Assembly (NCBI GenBank): GCA_033060915.1
Contig: CM065379.1
Span: forward strand, 32,425,818 to 32,489,817
Origin: Euryodendron excelsum
Lineage: Eukaryota > Streptophyta > Magnoliopsida > Ericales > Pentaphylacaceae
Direction of reading: 5' to 3'
Length of the DNA: 64,000 nt
Shown: in pieces, positions 22,836 through 35,306 of the stretch
Position numbering within the stretch: the first letter of the stretch is position 1
How the letters are laid out: each line of letters begins with the position of its first letter
Made by a program: the position numbers and the translations under genes
Notes under the pieces: generated by a model
Database searches by the model: none
Told to the model about the DNA's origin: nothing
The model's input: only the letters and a program-made list of their open reading frames with translations

Positions 22836-23168
22836 TTAGATAAATAAAAAAATGTATATATTGCATTGTCTATGCCCAGTGAGAATAGTTTTGTTACTGT
22901 TGATGTCAATCACATCACATTTAGAGGATTCAAATACAACCTTATATCCTTTGTCACAAAGTTGACTAATGCTCAAAAGATTATGTTTGAGTCCTTTAAC
23001 AAGCAAGACATTTTCAATAGAAGTGGAAGAATTCTTACCAACACTTCCTATACCAATGATCTTTCCTTTGCTATTGTCTCCAAATGTGACAAGTCCTCCA
23101 TCCTTCAGTGAGAGAGATATGAATTGTGCTTCATCTTCTGTCATATGTCTTGAGCATCCACTATCCAA
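22836..23168 (-). pseudogene. Copia G aspartic protease
   Basis: Begins LDSGCSRHMT, the copia protease active-site motif, and continues with VTFGDNSKGKIIGIG and LKHNLLSISQLCDKGY, all standard for the family. The first residue is encoded by TTG, so this is an internal polyprotein segment, not a start. A frame break separates it from gag. Confidence 0.88.
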
Positions 23169-23219
23169 GTACTAATGGTATTTCTTGGATTTTGCTTGAA
23201 GGCACACCTATAAAAGAGT

Positions 23220-23920
23220 TTATTTGACTTTAGGTACCCAAACCATCTTGGGTCCTTGAGGGTTAGTCCTCAATAGCCTTCTTAGGACCCATGCATTGTT
23301 AGGTGCAATATATTTTTGCCTGGCATAACACCTACTAGCAATATGTCCTAATTTTTTACAATAGAAGCATGAAATTTGTGGTTTACCAGTGGAAGAACCA
23401 AATCTAGTTTTTGAAAATTTTCTCCTTTTGAAGAGATTAAAACCAAGTCCAGCTTTATCAAGTGAACACTTTTTTTTCCAAGAATAGCATCCAATTTCTC
23501 TTTTCCATTTACACATTTAAAAAGAGTTGTTTTTAAGTGTTTAACTTCTTCTCTCAAAACTTGATTTTCCTTTGAAAGTGAGGAATCCTTTTGAAAAGAG
23601 TTTTCCTTAACTCTATCTTTCAAGACACAAATTTCATTTTTCAAATCTTCATTTTTTTTTTGTTGTAAATCCTCATTTTCTTTAGTTAGAGTAGAAATCA
23701 TCTTTTTGAGAAGACCATTTTTAATTTTCATCTTTTTAAATTCAATAATTAAATCATTAAAAGCATCTTGCAGTTCATTGAAAGTAAATTGAGAAGAATT
23801 AGGAGATGATATCTCATTCTCTTCCTCATGAGAAACGAGACATAGATTATCCATTTCTTGAGGTTCGGTTTCTTCTTCGAAGCTAGGTTCTTCATCATCA
23901 CTCCAAGTCATAGTAATCAT
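23220..23920 (-). pseudogene. gag: Copia G gag C-terminal half: coiled coil and zinc knuckle
   Basis: Acidic stretch (WSDDEEPSFEEE), then a long Lys/Glu/Leu coiled-coil-like segment (NENDLQQKK-type, about 23500-23750), then a canonical CX2CX4HX4C knuckle (CFYCKKLGHIASRC, about 23325-23366). Two frames overlap near 23350-23516, showing a frameshift. Confidence 0.8.
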
Positions 23921-24900
23921 TGCCCTCTTCGCTTGGTCTTTCTTTCTTTCTTTTTAAGTATGGGGCATTCTGCCTTTATATGGCCATGCTTTTTATATTC
24001 ATAGCATATAATAGTTAATTCTTTTCGAAAACCCCCTTTGGCTTCATGCTTCTTTCAACCCTTTAATTTTCTCTTCATGAATCTTTTAAATTTTTGTGTG
24101 ATAAGGGCAATTTCTTCATCATCCTCATCACTTGTTGATTCATCTTCTTGGTTGGTGCACTTGAATGCCATTGACCTCTTTTTTTTTTTTCTTCCTTTTT
24201 TGGGGCATGTTGCTTTTGAATAAGCTTATATGTCATGAGGGAGCGCAAGAGTTTTTCAAGAGGCAAGATGTTGAGGTCCTTTGCTTCTTGGATGACAGTA
24301 ACCTTGGCTTCCTAAGTCTTTAGCAAAGACCTGAAAATCTTTCTAACATATTCATTGTTAGGATAAAATTTTTCAAGAGACGTCAAGCCATTAATAATAT
24401 CAGTAAATCTTGTGAACATTTATGTGATTGAACTAAAGTATTGATTTTAGATTCCTTGACTTGATTAGTACCGGTTTCATCTTAAACAATTCATAGTTAT
24501 GAACTAAAGTATTGATTTTAGATTCCTTGACTTGATTGGTACCTTCATGGGTTATCTCAAGTCTATCCCATATTTCCTTGGCCGATTCACAAGTAGAGAT
24601 ACGATTAAATTCGTTAGGATCAATGGCACAATATAAAATGTTCATGGCTTTAGCATTAGATTGCAACATTTTCAAATCATCTTCATCCCATTTGGATTCG
24701 GGCTTAGGGACATCAACCCTTTCAACTCCTTTAGTAGGAGTCTTGGGACCATTTACTATAATCCTTCACAATTCATAATCAATAGATTGAATATGTATTC
24801 TCATTCTATTCTTCCAATAGTTGTAATTGGTGTCATTAAACATAGGTGGTCTATTGGTGGATTGACCCTCACCTAGAGAACTTTCAAAGTTGGTTGTCAT
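23921..24900 (-). pseudogene. gag: Copia G gag N-terminal half (UBN2-type)
   Basis: ATG at 24900-24898 follows the primer site. Segments such as NAKAMNILYCAIDPNEF and AKEIWDRLEITHEGT are typical of copia gag (UBN2). A 43-bp segment occurs twice (24430-24472 and 24501-24543, 71 bp apart), a small tandem duplication that disrupts the frame. Several other stops and shifts are present. Confidence 0.82.
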
Positions 24901-24938
24901 GGATCAATTCCAAAGATGTTAAGCCAAATATAGGAATA

Positions 24939-24953
24939 CAAGCTCTGATACCA
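24939..24953 (-). other. Primer binding site of copia G (initiator tRNA-Met)
   Basis: TGGTATCAGAGCTTG on minus, two bases from the LTR end ...GGCCAACA. It is a perfect match to the common plant copia primer site. Confidence 0.93.
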
Positions 24954-24955
24954 AT

Positions 24956-26262
24956 TGTTGGCCCAAAAGGCAACTTAAGAGAGGGGGGGGGGGTGAATTG
25001 GGTTTTCAAAAATGATTGCAATTAAGACTAGTTAAAAGTAATCTAAGTAATGAAATAGTAATTCAAGGTATGTGTGATGCAAAATAATCAAGATTGAATT
25101 AAAGCAAATCACAAAGAAAGACACCAAGAATTACCAAGGTTCAACCATAACTTGTGGTCTACATCCTTACCCCAAGATTCCTTTGAAGTCTTCTTTCACT
25201 ATGCAATGTTCAATTATAAAGTAAAGGCTAATTGAAGTGCCTAGTTCACTCTCCTTGAAGCTTACACCCAAGCTTCAATGCTACAAGAATTTTATCCAAG
25301 CTTTCTCAAACTTACAAGTGTTTTTCTTCCACTAGAGAACGCTCAAACTCTAACTCACAAGTGTATAAGAGATATACAAGTTAATTACACACTCTCTATA
25401 AAGAGTAGATAAGAATGGAATAACTCATTAAAATGCCAACCCTAGAGGACAAATGAGATTTTTCAGAGAGTGTAAGTAATTGTCAGCTCTTGATGATCAA
25501 AGGATGGAATAATCTTATATCTCTTGTCCATAAATGTATTTGGAAGCTTGCATATAAAGCCCTAAATTTAATTCACCCATTAGTGGTAGTTGTGGACTCA
25601 TTTAATGCGAGTTCAGACTAATATAATGTTTAAAAGTATAGCCGTTAGTCTCCAAGTGTTGACACCTCTATTTCATGTGTCGACACTTCATGTTTACATC
25701 CTCCAACTCTTGTTCTTTGTTTCCATATGTCGACACTTCAAACTCGTGTGTCAACACTTGAACATTCATTTCTCAAACTTTGGCATCTGTCTTCATGTGT
25801 CGACACTTCTGCCCAGAATATTTCTTCCATGCTTTTCTTGATCAACTTAGTTTCAAAGCATTTTAAGATTTTCAAGGAGCCTTCTCTTTGGGGTATAATG
25901 ATATTTCAAAACCTTCAATCCAATGCGGTTACTCAAGAATGTCTCCAATTCAATTTGGATTGAATTCATTTTGATTTCTTCAAAATCTTCTCTTAGATTC
26001 TTCATTGAGTCTTCACAAACTTGATAAGCTATTCTTTTGAACACTTTCAATATCTTTGAATTCAAATTATTGATTTGATGTTTGAATAGCCGCCATTTAT
26101 TTATTTTGGTGCATTGTTCAATCTTTAACTTGTTGTGCATCCATTTTGACATACATTAAGTTTTAGGTTTAAAACATATTTCTCATTGATCTGCACACTA
26201 GTTAAATTTATTAGTAAACTAACACAATGTTTAGTTATCATCAAAATCAAGACATGGAGTCA
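24956..26262 (-). repeat. 5' LTR of copia G
   Basis: About 1.3 kb. The plus-strand left edge TGTTGGCCC is adjacent to the primer site. The outer edge is approximate: sequence matching the LTR family resumes by about 26263. A G run occurs at 24982-24992. Repeated TGTGTCGACACTT-like motifs at 25660-25810 form a small array. Confidence 0.75.
25660..25812. repeat. TGTCGACAC palindromic motif array in copia LTR
   Basis: The motif TGT(C/G)(G/A)ACACTT recurs about every 35-55 bp (near 25662, 25677, 25737, 25762, 25798). TGTCGACA is itself palindromic. It lies in the LTR, possibly a promoter element array. Confidence 0.5.
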
Positions 26263-26767
26263 AAATTATTTTCGAAGTGGATAGTATTGGATATTTGTTA
26301 ATCGAAAATTCTAATTGAGTGAGCCTAGGGTGATAAGACAAGTAGGTACCACAAAGGAAGGGATAGGGTGATAGCCTAGTGCATCTTCCCTATACATAAC
26401 CAACCTCCGAACCTAGAATCACTATTTTCAAGGACAAAAAATGGAGTTAGTTTCAAAAATGGCTTAAATCTTTCCAAAGGTTGCCAAATAACCTATTTTC
26501 TCTAAACACTCTCTCTTGAGGAAGTTTTTTAAAACCCTTTAAAAAATCCTAAGTTTAATCTTCAAATTGCACTTAGGTTTAGGTGACCTAACTCACCTTA
26601 ACAAAGTTAGGTGGCGACTCTAAATATTTTCCAAAAGTCCTTATTCAAATCAATTTTCAATTCAAACTTAGTCACTCTCACCCTTCTAAGAGGATGAGTT
26701 CTAACGAGTGAATACTGTGTTTTTCTCACTTATATTTTCTCGAGTGTTGAAAATCGGGGCGTGACAC
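26263..26767 (+). repeat. LTR E: 3' end of a plus-coded long LTR
   Basis: This is the reverse complement of the start of the other LTRs and ends GGGGCGTGACA. It contains the GGTAGGTACC... ATAGGGTGATAG block and AGGTGGCGACTC. Its left part is separated by copia G. At 26768 Ogre-like sequence follows without a primer site, so E is either a solo or terminal LTR inserted in J (predicted TSD CTTAC), or J's own 5' LTR with the leader deleted. Confidence 0.75.
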
Positions 26768-26825
26768 TTACGTCCTAAAGGGGCCAGAATACCAAGACCA
26801 AACCTTCGTCACCATACAACTTCAC
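26768..26825 (+). pseudogene. Fragment of Ogre/Tat internal region J, left of solo LTR D
   Basis: 58 bp between LTRs E and D. It ends TTCAC, which pairs with CTCAC at 37354-37358 as D's target duplication, so it joins directly to the J sequence after D. Confidence 0.55.
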
Positions 26826-27690
26826 TATTGCACCTCAGTTTTTAACCAAGCCCTCTTGGCTCTGAAAAAAAGCACGATACTCTTTCATTAGAACTCATCC
26901 TCCTAGAAGGGCGAGTGTGACTAAGTTTGACCTTGAAATTGATTTGAACAAGGATTTTTGAAAAAAGTTTGAAGTCGCCACCTAACATAGTTAAAGATGT
27001 GTTAGGTCACCTAAAACTAAGTATAATCTGAAGACTAAACTTAGGTTTTTCGAAATTATTTTGAAAATGTCTTTCTTAAGATGGTTTTTGAAAAAGAGGT
27101 TTTTAGCAACCTTTTAAAATGTTTTAAAGCCCTTTTGAAAACGTGACTCTAGTTTGGTCTTTGAAATAAGGAGTCTATGGGCCGAGGGTTGGTTACGTAT
27201 AGGAAAGACATCCTAAGATCATCACCCTACCCTACCCTTTCAGTACCTACATGTCTAATCTCCCTTAATTCACTTACTTGAATAACCGGTTACTAATATC
27301 CACTCAATATCTACCTTAGAATTTTGAAGGGATTTGAGATAGAAATCTTGAATTGATAAAAAATTTTGAAAAGGGATCTTGGGTTGAAATAAAGGTTATG
27401 ACCACACCATTTTAGGTTACCTACATATCTCATTTGGCGAGAATTAGGTCATTTATAATTCGGGCCAGAGCTCAATAGAAAATAGGTGCATTGAGGCCAT
27501 TGAAAGACACATTGGGGTCTAGATTTGAAAAGTAAGCACATTAGGGCCTTCAGAATGGTTTGAAGACACATTAAGATCCTTGAAAAAAGAGACCTTGAGA
27601 GTTTAGAAAGATGCCTTTGAAATAAGACATGAGATGTTTGAAGTGTTTTTGAAATTGAGTCCGAAAATGATTTTAAATATTTTTTAGATT

Positions 27691-27820
27691 AACTCAAGAG
27701 ATTTTTGAAATGTTTTTGAAACAACTCAAAGGAGTTTTTGGAAGTGCTTTGAAATAACTCGAGGGAGTTTTTGGAAGTGTTTTGAAACAACTCAAGGGAG
27801 TTTTGAAAATGTTTTGAAGT
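27691..27820. repeat. 33-bp tandem repeat in LTR D
   Basis: Four imperfect units begin AACTC at 27691, 27723, 27756 and 27789. The 33-bp period is a multiple of three and creates a spurious open frame on minus. Confidence 0.8.
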
Positions 27821-28559
27821 CTTGTTTTGAAAATTTTAGAGGTAGAGTTTGGGTTGAAAATATTCTTATGAACTTGTCTTCGAAAATCTTTTGAAAGTAA
27901 TTTTTTTTTTAGATACCTCAATAAAGGCGTGTTTAATGTTTCATCACCTTTAAGAGGTTAGTCATCGAAGAACTAAATGTTTTTTGGGCTATAAGTTTTG
28001 AAAACATATTTGGAAAAGGGGCTAGAGACTTCCTTTTTGGTTTTAAAACTTTGGGGGTTATAAAACCCTTCTTGAATATCTCATTTATTCTTGAATAATC
28101 GCCACTATGGAAGGATTAGGGTTACTTCAAGAATGTGATATTTGAAAATCATTTTTGAAGAGAGCTTTTGAAAACACTTAGGGTTTTGGAACCCTAATAT
28201 GGACAACCTTGAAGGTTGTATTTAATGTATCACCTTCCATTGGAATCCCTTATAATAAGAGTTAGGGATACTTTAGGGTTGTGAGTTTTTGGAAATATAT
28301 TGAAAATAGTTTTTGAAAAATATTTAAGTGTCTAGCCATTTTAGTCGAGACAAGTGTAAGAGAATTTCTTGGAAGCATTTTTGAAGATAGAGTATGGAAG
28401 TATTTGAAAAGATTTTGGAGTTGACTTTTGAAATCTTAAGAGAGTATGATATTTTTAAAAGTATGCTATGACAATGGTGTTGAATTGAAAGATCATTTGA
28501 AAAGGTGTCTTTGAATTAGAGTCTTGAAGCTTACTCTAACCTTTGCTGGGTGGACCTAA

Positions 28560-28795
28560 GGTTAACTTACTCGGATTAGGTTAACCTAGGGTTGGACAAC
28601 TAGGGTTAGGTTGGACTAGGGTTGGATTGACCTAGGGTTAACTAACTAGAGTTAGGTTAACCTAGGATTAACTAACTTAGGTTAGGTTAATCTAGTGTTA
28701 AGGTGACCTAGGGTTAACTAACTTGGGTTATGTTAACCTAAGATTGGACAACTAGGGTCAAGTTAACCTAGGGTTGGAAGGTGGTTTTGAACTAG
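28560..28795. repeat. GTTAACCTAGGGTTA-type imperfect repeats in LTR D
   Basis: Many TAGGGTT and GTTAACCTAGG motifs in irregular units of roughly 30-36 bp. They resemble degenerate telomere repeat but lack the exact plant TTTAGGG period. Confidence 0.6.
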
Positions 28796-30301
28796 GGTTT
28801 GGGCCTAGTGGTTTTGGAAAGGTGGTTTTGTGCATGCACTTTGAAAATGGGTTTTGAAAACCATGCTATAAATGTAGAGAACTTGGAAAAAAAATTCAAG
28901 GAATTATGCAAGTTTAAAGAAGATCATTTTCATGAAAATTGGCTCTAGTAAGTGTATGGTTCATAAGGTCAAGAGTAGGGAGCCATTCCAAGGAAGGCTT
29001 CATAGGGACCATTTTAACCTTTAACTTAAGAGAGTGAAAACTTTAAAAATCAATATGGAAATGATGATTTTGGAAAGCCATTTTTATGCAAAATGAAGAG
29101 AATGAATTTTGAAAATCTTACTTAAAAGGAGTGTTTTAGAAACCATTATTTGGGTGTAGAAAACTCAACCTAATGAGCTAGACCACTCAAGAGAGGGCTC
29201 CATGGGGGCCATTCCAATCTTACAACTCAAAAGAGTCAAGTCTTAGAAATTCATATAGAAAGAGAGAGGTCAAAAGCCATTTTAACAATAATGAAAACAA
29301 ATGCCCTTTTGAAAATCTCTCTTGGAGAGAGTTGTTTTAAAAACCAACCTTAGGGTGAAGAAGACCAACTCTAATGAACTAGGGTTCATATGGTCAAGAT
29401 AATGAGAGAAAATCACTCAATAGAGGGTTCTAAGGGACCATTTCAACCACAAAGCTCAAGTGAGTAAATTCTTTAAAAAAAATTAATATAGAAGAGAAGG
29501 TTTGAAAGCCATTTTAATGCAACTTGAAAATTAATGAAATGTAAGGATGCAAAATGAGGCTAGGGATAAAAGGGAAGCTTCTTAAGGAATGGAAGTCTAG
29601 GGTTTATCCTTAAGCTTCAAGAAACGAAATCTTAGAATCTTTTTAAGGGAAATGCTTGAATATGGTGTTTGAGAAAGACATAGAAATAGAAATAGTGAAA
29701 ACTTTTGAAAAATGATGATGAACGTGAAAATGGAGCCAAGCATGCAAGACATGAACATGGTAACCATATGCAAAAATGGGGTCATGAAATCATACAAGGC
29801 TAAGAGGCCACACCACATTGTAAGATGCTTCAAGGCCATACCATCTCAAAGTAAGCTTGTGAGAGATCCTCCTACACGGTGGCCCCCGCAAGCTTTCCTC
29901 TAGGCATGACCTAGGAGCTCTCTTATTTTAAGCATACAAGAAAGGAGGATAGAAGATGGGAGTTAAAAGAGAAGAATAGTCCAAGTGGACTAGGAGGGAG
30001 AAGAGAGAAGTGGGAGAAACATAAATCAAAAGGGAATACCATATTTATCTTCAAACCATTTTCAAGCTTCCATAGATGACTTGTCTTGAACTTGAATAAT
30101 CTTGGAGAGGTTGAGGGGGCTAGAAATGGCACTTTTATGGCATTGAAGGCTTTGTAGATAGAGTGTATAGGTTAGAGAGAGGTTGAATCTAACTTAGATG
30201 CTTGGAGGGTGAGGTGTATAGGATATTTCGGAGTTCTAAGGCTATTTTTGCAAAGTTTTGCTACTGTTTTCAATCCTAGAATATGCAACAGGGGAGACAT
30301 G

Positions 30302-30388
30302 TATTTATAGGCAATTTGCTGGGAGCTGGCGTATGTGCTACATGCGCCTAGGCAATTTTTGCCCTAGCGCATGTAGCACATGCGCCAG
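30302..30388 (-). promoter_or_regulatory. LTR D core promoter with a diverged palindrome pair
   Basis: TATAAATA on minus at 30302-30309. At 30326-30388 two palindromic units occur: CTGGCG/ATGTGCTACAT/GCGCC and a second with GCGCATGTAGCACATGCGCC. TGTGCTACAT bases replace the CACTAGTAGTG core of other LTRs while the pairing is kept. Confidence 0.65.
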
Positions 30389-33300
30389 TACTATTCCATT
30401 GGTTGAATACCACATGGCACACTTCGTACTGACTCAACTTGGGGAGCAAGAAAAGTTTTAATTGATCTGATCACAATCTGGTCACATGTAACATACGTTC
30501 CGCCGCTGAAAACTTTCGTATAAACTTTGTCTTGATAATTGTGTAATTTGAAAAAGATTCAAGAAAATCGGTCACGTCTATAATGTTCTCCTATTATTTT
30601 TCAAAAATCAGGAACTTCTGGGAAGCTTCAAAGGTGTTCAAAAGAGTGAGATATTACCTTGAAAAGCATGTATGAAAACAAACTTTTGTGGAGCGTCTGT
30701 GATACGCTTCGCGGATGTTCAAAAGTAACGATCTTTGGGCCACGTGATTAGGACCTTTAGGGGATGATCTCTCTGATCGGACCATACCGATGGAACGTGC
30801 TCTAGAAATACTTTCGGAAATTTCCTAATTGATGCATTACTCAAGTCATTTGATCTTGCGTTATAATTAGGGAATCAAAGGAAAAGACAACCCTAGCGGA
30901 GTGTTTATGAGACGCTCTAAGGGTTTTTGAAAGTGGCAATTTTTGAGCCATGTGATTAGGGGCTTCAAGAAGCAATCTATTCAATTGAGCCGTATCAATG
31001 GAAAGACCTATGGACAGGCTTCTAGGAATTCCATAATTTACGCATTTCTTAAGTCGTTTGATAATGCATTATAATTAGGGAATCAAGAGAAAAGATAACC
31101 CTAGCAAAGCGTTTGTGAAACGCTCCAAGGGACTTTCATTGATTTGTAAGTGTTTAGAGTTGCAAGACTTACCTTGGATTGGACATGAGCACATAATAGG
31201 GTATGTCGGTTTGATACCTAGAGCCAGTGTGGTTTCGAGGCATACTTGAACTACCAGGGGTAAAATGGTCATTCTGATTAGAATTGGTCGAAAAGAGTCA
31301 GGATGGTTTAGAATGGCATATTAAGCATGCCAGACTGTCTGGGGAGGATCCTGGAAAGTGTATTTACCATCCGGAGGGATTTGTGTTGTATTGGTGTGCC
31401 CGGGGATAAAATGGTATTTTTTATAGAAATTAATCAGAATGAGACCAGAATTGGTCAGGATGGTGTATTGAGTACGCCTACCTGTCTGGGAATATTTTGG
31501 AAGGGTGAACTTTCCATCTTGAGGGATTTTGAACTTTCTCAAAGACGTTCGTGGTGGCCCAAGGAGCAGGTTTGGTTATTTTTTACCGAGTTGGGCTAGT
31601 AAGCGCCGATGTTGACCTAAGTGTTGGTTCCCGAGACTGCCCGGTCTCGAAAAGCTACCTGTGCGATGTTGGTCCCTGAGACCACCCAATCTCAAAGAGC
31701 TACTTGTAGGGTGGTTGTCGCGCCCAGATTTTTCGCACTCGAGGAATACTCACCCAAGCGAGAAAAATGTTGTACTCTCTCGTTAGAACTCACCCTCCTA
31801 GAAGAATGAGTGCAACTAGGTTTGAATTGAAAATAGGTTTGAATAAAGGGCTTTTGAAAAAGATTCGGAGTCGCCACCTAACTTGGTTAAGGTGAGTTAG
31901 GTCACCTAAAAACTAAGAGTAATCCGAAGACTACACTTAGGGTTTTTGGAAAACGATTTTGGAAAACATCCTCAAGAGAGGGTTTTTTAGGAAAAATGGG
32001 TTGTTTGGCAACCTTTGGAAAACATTTAGCCCTTTTTTAGAAAAATAACTCCTTTTGGTCCTTGAAATCAGTGATCCTAGGTTCGGAGGTTGGTTACGTG
32101 TAGGGAAGACGCACTAAGCTATCACCCTACCCCGCCCTTTCGGTACCTACATGTCAATCTACCCTAGATTCACCTATGAGAGTCTTTAATTAACTATAGT
32201 TCAACCCCATTCACTTTAGAAAAACAATGTTTGAAAACTAATTTAGCATGATGCATGATATGCAAGTGCAAATTAAGAGAATTGAAAAATAGATTTGAAA
32301 AGAGATTGATTTGAAATTGATTTGATTTGAAAATAGACTTAAAGAAATAGAATTGAAATTGGAAAGTTTGAAAATTTAAAGTAGAAGTTTGAAAATAGAA
32401 ATTTTGGAATTGAAATTTGAAAATTGATTGGAATTTGAGATTTGAAAATAGATTTTGAAAACCGCACCCATGAGGGTGGAATTGAAAGTTTGAAAAGCAT
32501 TGTGACTGCACCTATGAAGGTTGCCTACGTATCCCTTTGGGGGAATCAGGTCAGTCGTAGTTCGGACCGGAGTCCGATTGAAAAGGGATTGATTTGAAGA
32601 GAGAGATTGGATTGGAAGATTGAGAGATTGAATTGAAAATTGAGTTTGATTTGAAATTGGAAGAGGAGATTGAAAATTGAAATTGAGAAGATTGGATTTT
32701 GATTTGAAAAGATAGATTTGGACTTGTTTTAGAAAGATGAAGGTTTAGGAAACCTAGACTTGAGATTAAGAAAGATTGGATTGGAATGTTGGACTTCGAA
32801 GATTTGGAAAGATTTGGAAACTTGGAATTTAGGAAAGATTTGGATTAGGAAAGTTTCACTTTTGGAAAGTTTTGAATTAGGAAAAGTTTAGGTTTAAGAA
32901 AGTTTCAACTTAGGAAAGTGTTGTTTTAGGAAAAGTTTTGAAATTAGGAAGTTTTGAAAATTGGAAAGTTTCGTTTTTGGAAAGGTTTGAAAAAGGGAAG
33001 TTTTAAACTTAGGAAATGTTTGAATTAAGAAAAAGAAAGTTTAGAGTTTAGAAAGTTTTAAATTAAGAAAGTTTTGAGTTTAGAAAAGTCTTAGATTTGG
33101 AAAGATGTTGAAGTTTTGGAAAGTTTAGAGTTTAGAAAGTTTTAGGTTTAGAAAAATTCAACTTAAGAAAGTTTCAAATTTAGAAAGTTTTGAATTTAGG
33201 AAGCTTAGAATTTTAGAAAGATTTGAAATTTAGAAAGTTTAGGATTTAGAAAGTTTTAGAGTTTGAATTTTAGAAAGTCTTGAAATTAGGAAAGGTTTGA

Positions 33301-35183
33301 ATTTAGGAAAGGTTTGAAAGCTTATATTTGAAAAGTTAAGATTTGAAAAGAGGATAGAATTAGGAAAGGGTTGGATTAGGAAAGATTTTTATGTTCAAGT
33401 TTTGGAAACTTAAGATTTAGGAAAGTGAAAGTTTAGGAAGGATTCGAATTTAGGAAAAATTTGGATTTTGAAACTTAAGGAAAGATTTGAAGTTTAGGTT
33501 TAGGAAACTTATGGTTTAGGAAGGTATTGAATTAGGAAAGGTTTGGATTAGGAAGGGATTGGATTTGGTTTCTAAAAACAAGGGTTTGATTTTGTTTCCA
33601 AAAACGGAGGATAGGATCTAGTTTCCTAAACGGGGAGATTGGATTTGGTTTCCTAAAGCAAAGGTTTGATTTTGTTTCCTAAAGGGAAGATTTGATTTGG
33701 CAAGGATTTGGAAAGGGAGATTCTAGAAACCCTAGATTTGAAAAACCATAGTTTTGACGTAGAAAATAGGTTTTGGAAACATGTATAGTTTGGATGTGAA
33801 AACAAGAGATTTTGAAAACCTAGGTTTGGGGCAAAGTTTGAAAATCATGTTTTTTGAAAGAAAATTAGGGTTTCCTAATTGTGGGCTCTAGGGCTTGACT
33901 TGGGCTCTAAGGAAAGAGTTTTTGGAAAACGCGTTTTTGGAAACGAAGGTTTTCTAAAAGGGAATCCTAGGGAGGAGTTTTTGGAAAGTGTGTTTTTGGA
34001 AACATAAATTTTGGAAGGAAATCCTAAAGGGGAATTTCTAGAAGGGAGATTTTGAAAAAGAGAGTTTTTGGAAAGATTTTTTAGGGAGCGTTTTTAGAAA
34101 GTGAATTTTTAGGAGAGAGAGTTTTGGAAAGGAGTTGAAAAAAGGGGGTTTTGAAAAATAGATTTTTGAAGGGAGTTTTTGAAAACCATTTTGGAGAGGA
34201 GAGCTTTAGGAAAGTATGTTGGAAAAGAGATTTTTAGGAAGAGATTTTTAAAGAGAGTTTTTAGAAGGTGTAAAAACATCTCACTTTCCTAAAGCAATTC
34301 TAACCATAAGAAGGCTAGAACCACTTTAGGAAAGCGGTTTTGAAAACAACAAGATTTGAAAATATAGACCAAAAGGTCACTTTTAATGTAACACTTTCCT
34401 AAAGCAACCCTAGCCATGAAAAGGCTATAATCACCCTAGAATTGTGATTTTGAAAACATGTTTTTGAAAAAGAGCTTTTGATGCAATTTTGAAAACAAGT
34501 TTGAAAACGATTTTTGAAAACAACTTTTTGAAAACGAATTTTGGAAGATGCAAGACTATGATATGCACAATGCAATTTGGGGTCGTGAACATACAAGGTC
34601 AAGGCTTCACCACATAATCAAGGGGGCCGGACCCACGTGGTCTTTGGTTAGACTAGAAGAAAGCCCCCGACACGGTGACTCTCCAATAGTCTAATCCTAC
34701 ACATGGACCGGGAGTCCCCTTGTTCCAAGCATGCAAAGAAAGGGGGGGAAAGAGATGGGGGATTAAAATAGAGAAAACCCAAGTGGGTTGGAGAGAGAGG
34801 AGAGAGGGGGGAAGTGCGGAAACTTAAATAGGGAGCCTACCTTGTATCTAGTTTATTTTGCGCGTCGTGCAGTCTTCGGTCTTCGGTCTTCGGTCTTGAT
34901 CTTCACCTTCAGTCTTCAAGGGTTGTCCTCAAGCTTTGGATGGTAGCTCTTCAAATCTTCAAAGGGTGGTTGAAGGCTAGTGTATGAGTGTATGGGGGAG
35001 TGTATGAGTGTATAGGAGGCTAGGGTTTGTGTATAGTGGCTAGGGTTTGGAGAACCTAAGGAGGCTATGGTTTTGGGAAAACCTAGGGAGGCTAAGGTTT
35101 TGGAGGTGCTCGAGTTCTGTATATCGAAATATGAGATTCTTAGGTTAAGTTTTCAGACCCCTTTCACGTTGAACGAGGCTCTA

Positions 35184-35306
35184 TATTTATAGAGGAAGGA
35201 CAAACCTAGCGCCTGTTGCAGTGGCGCCAGGCTAAATTATACACTTGCGCCACTAGGAGTGGCGCCAGGCCATTTTTTGGCTTGGCGCCACTACTAGTGG
35301 CGCCAG
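35184..35306 (-). promoter_or_regulatory. LTR C core promoter with three palindromes
   Basis: TATAAATA on minus at 35184-35191. The third palindrome (35283-35305) is perfect: 11-base arms TGGCGCCACTA and TAGTGGCGCCA around one base. The other two lie at 35205-35231 and 35245-35269. Confidence 0.75.

Larger units (their letters stand above)
22627..26262 (-). mobile_element. Element G: Ty1/copia retrotransposon, 5' part only
   Basis: 5' LTR, primer site, gag, protease and the start of integrase read on minus, then stop where element A's LTR is inserted at 22626/22627. The rest of the element presumably lies left of the window beyond A. Its LTR lies within LTR E. Lineage within copia was not assigned. 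Confidence 0.88.

Noticed and set aside
28560..28795. Interstitial telomere array
   Set aside because: Repeats lack the regular 7-bp TTTAGGG unit and are confined to one LTR.
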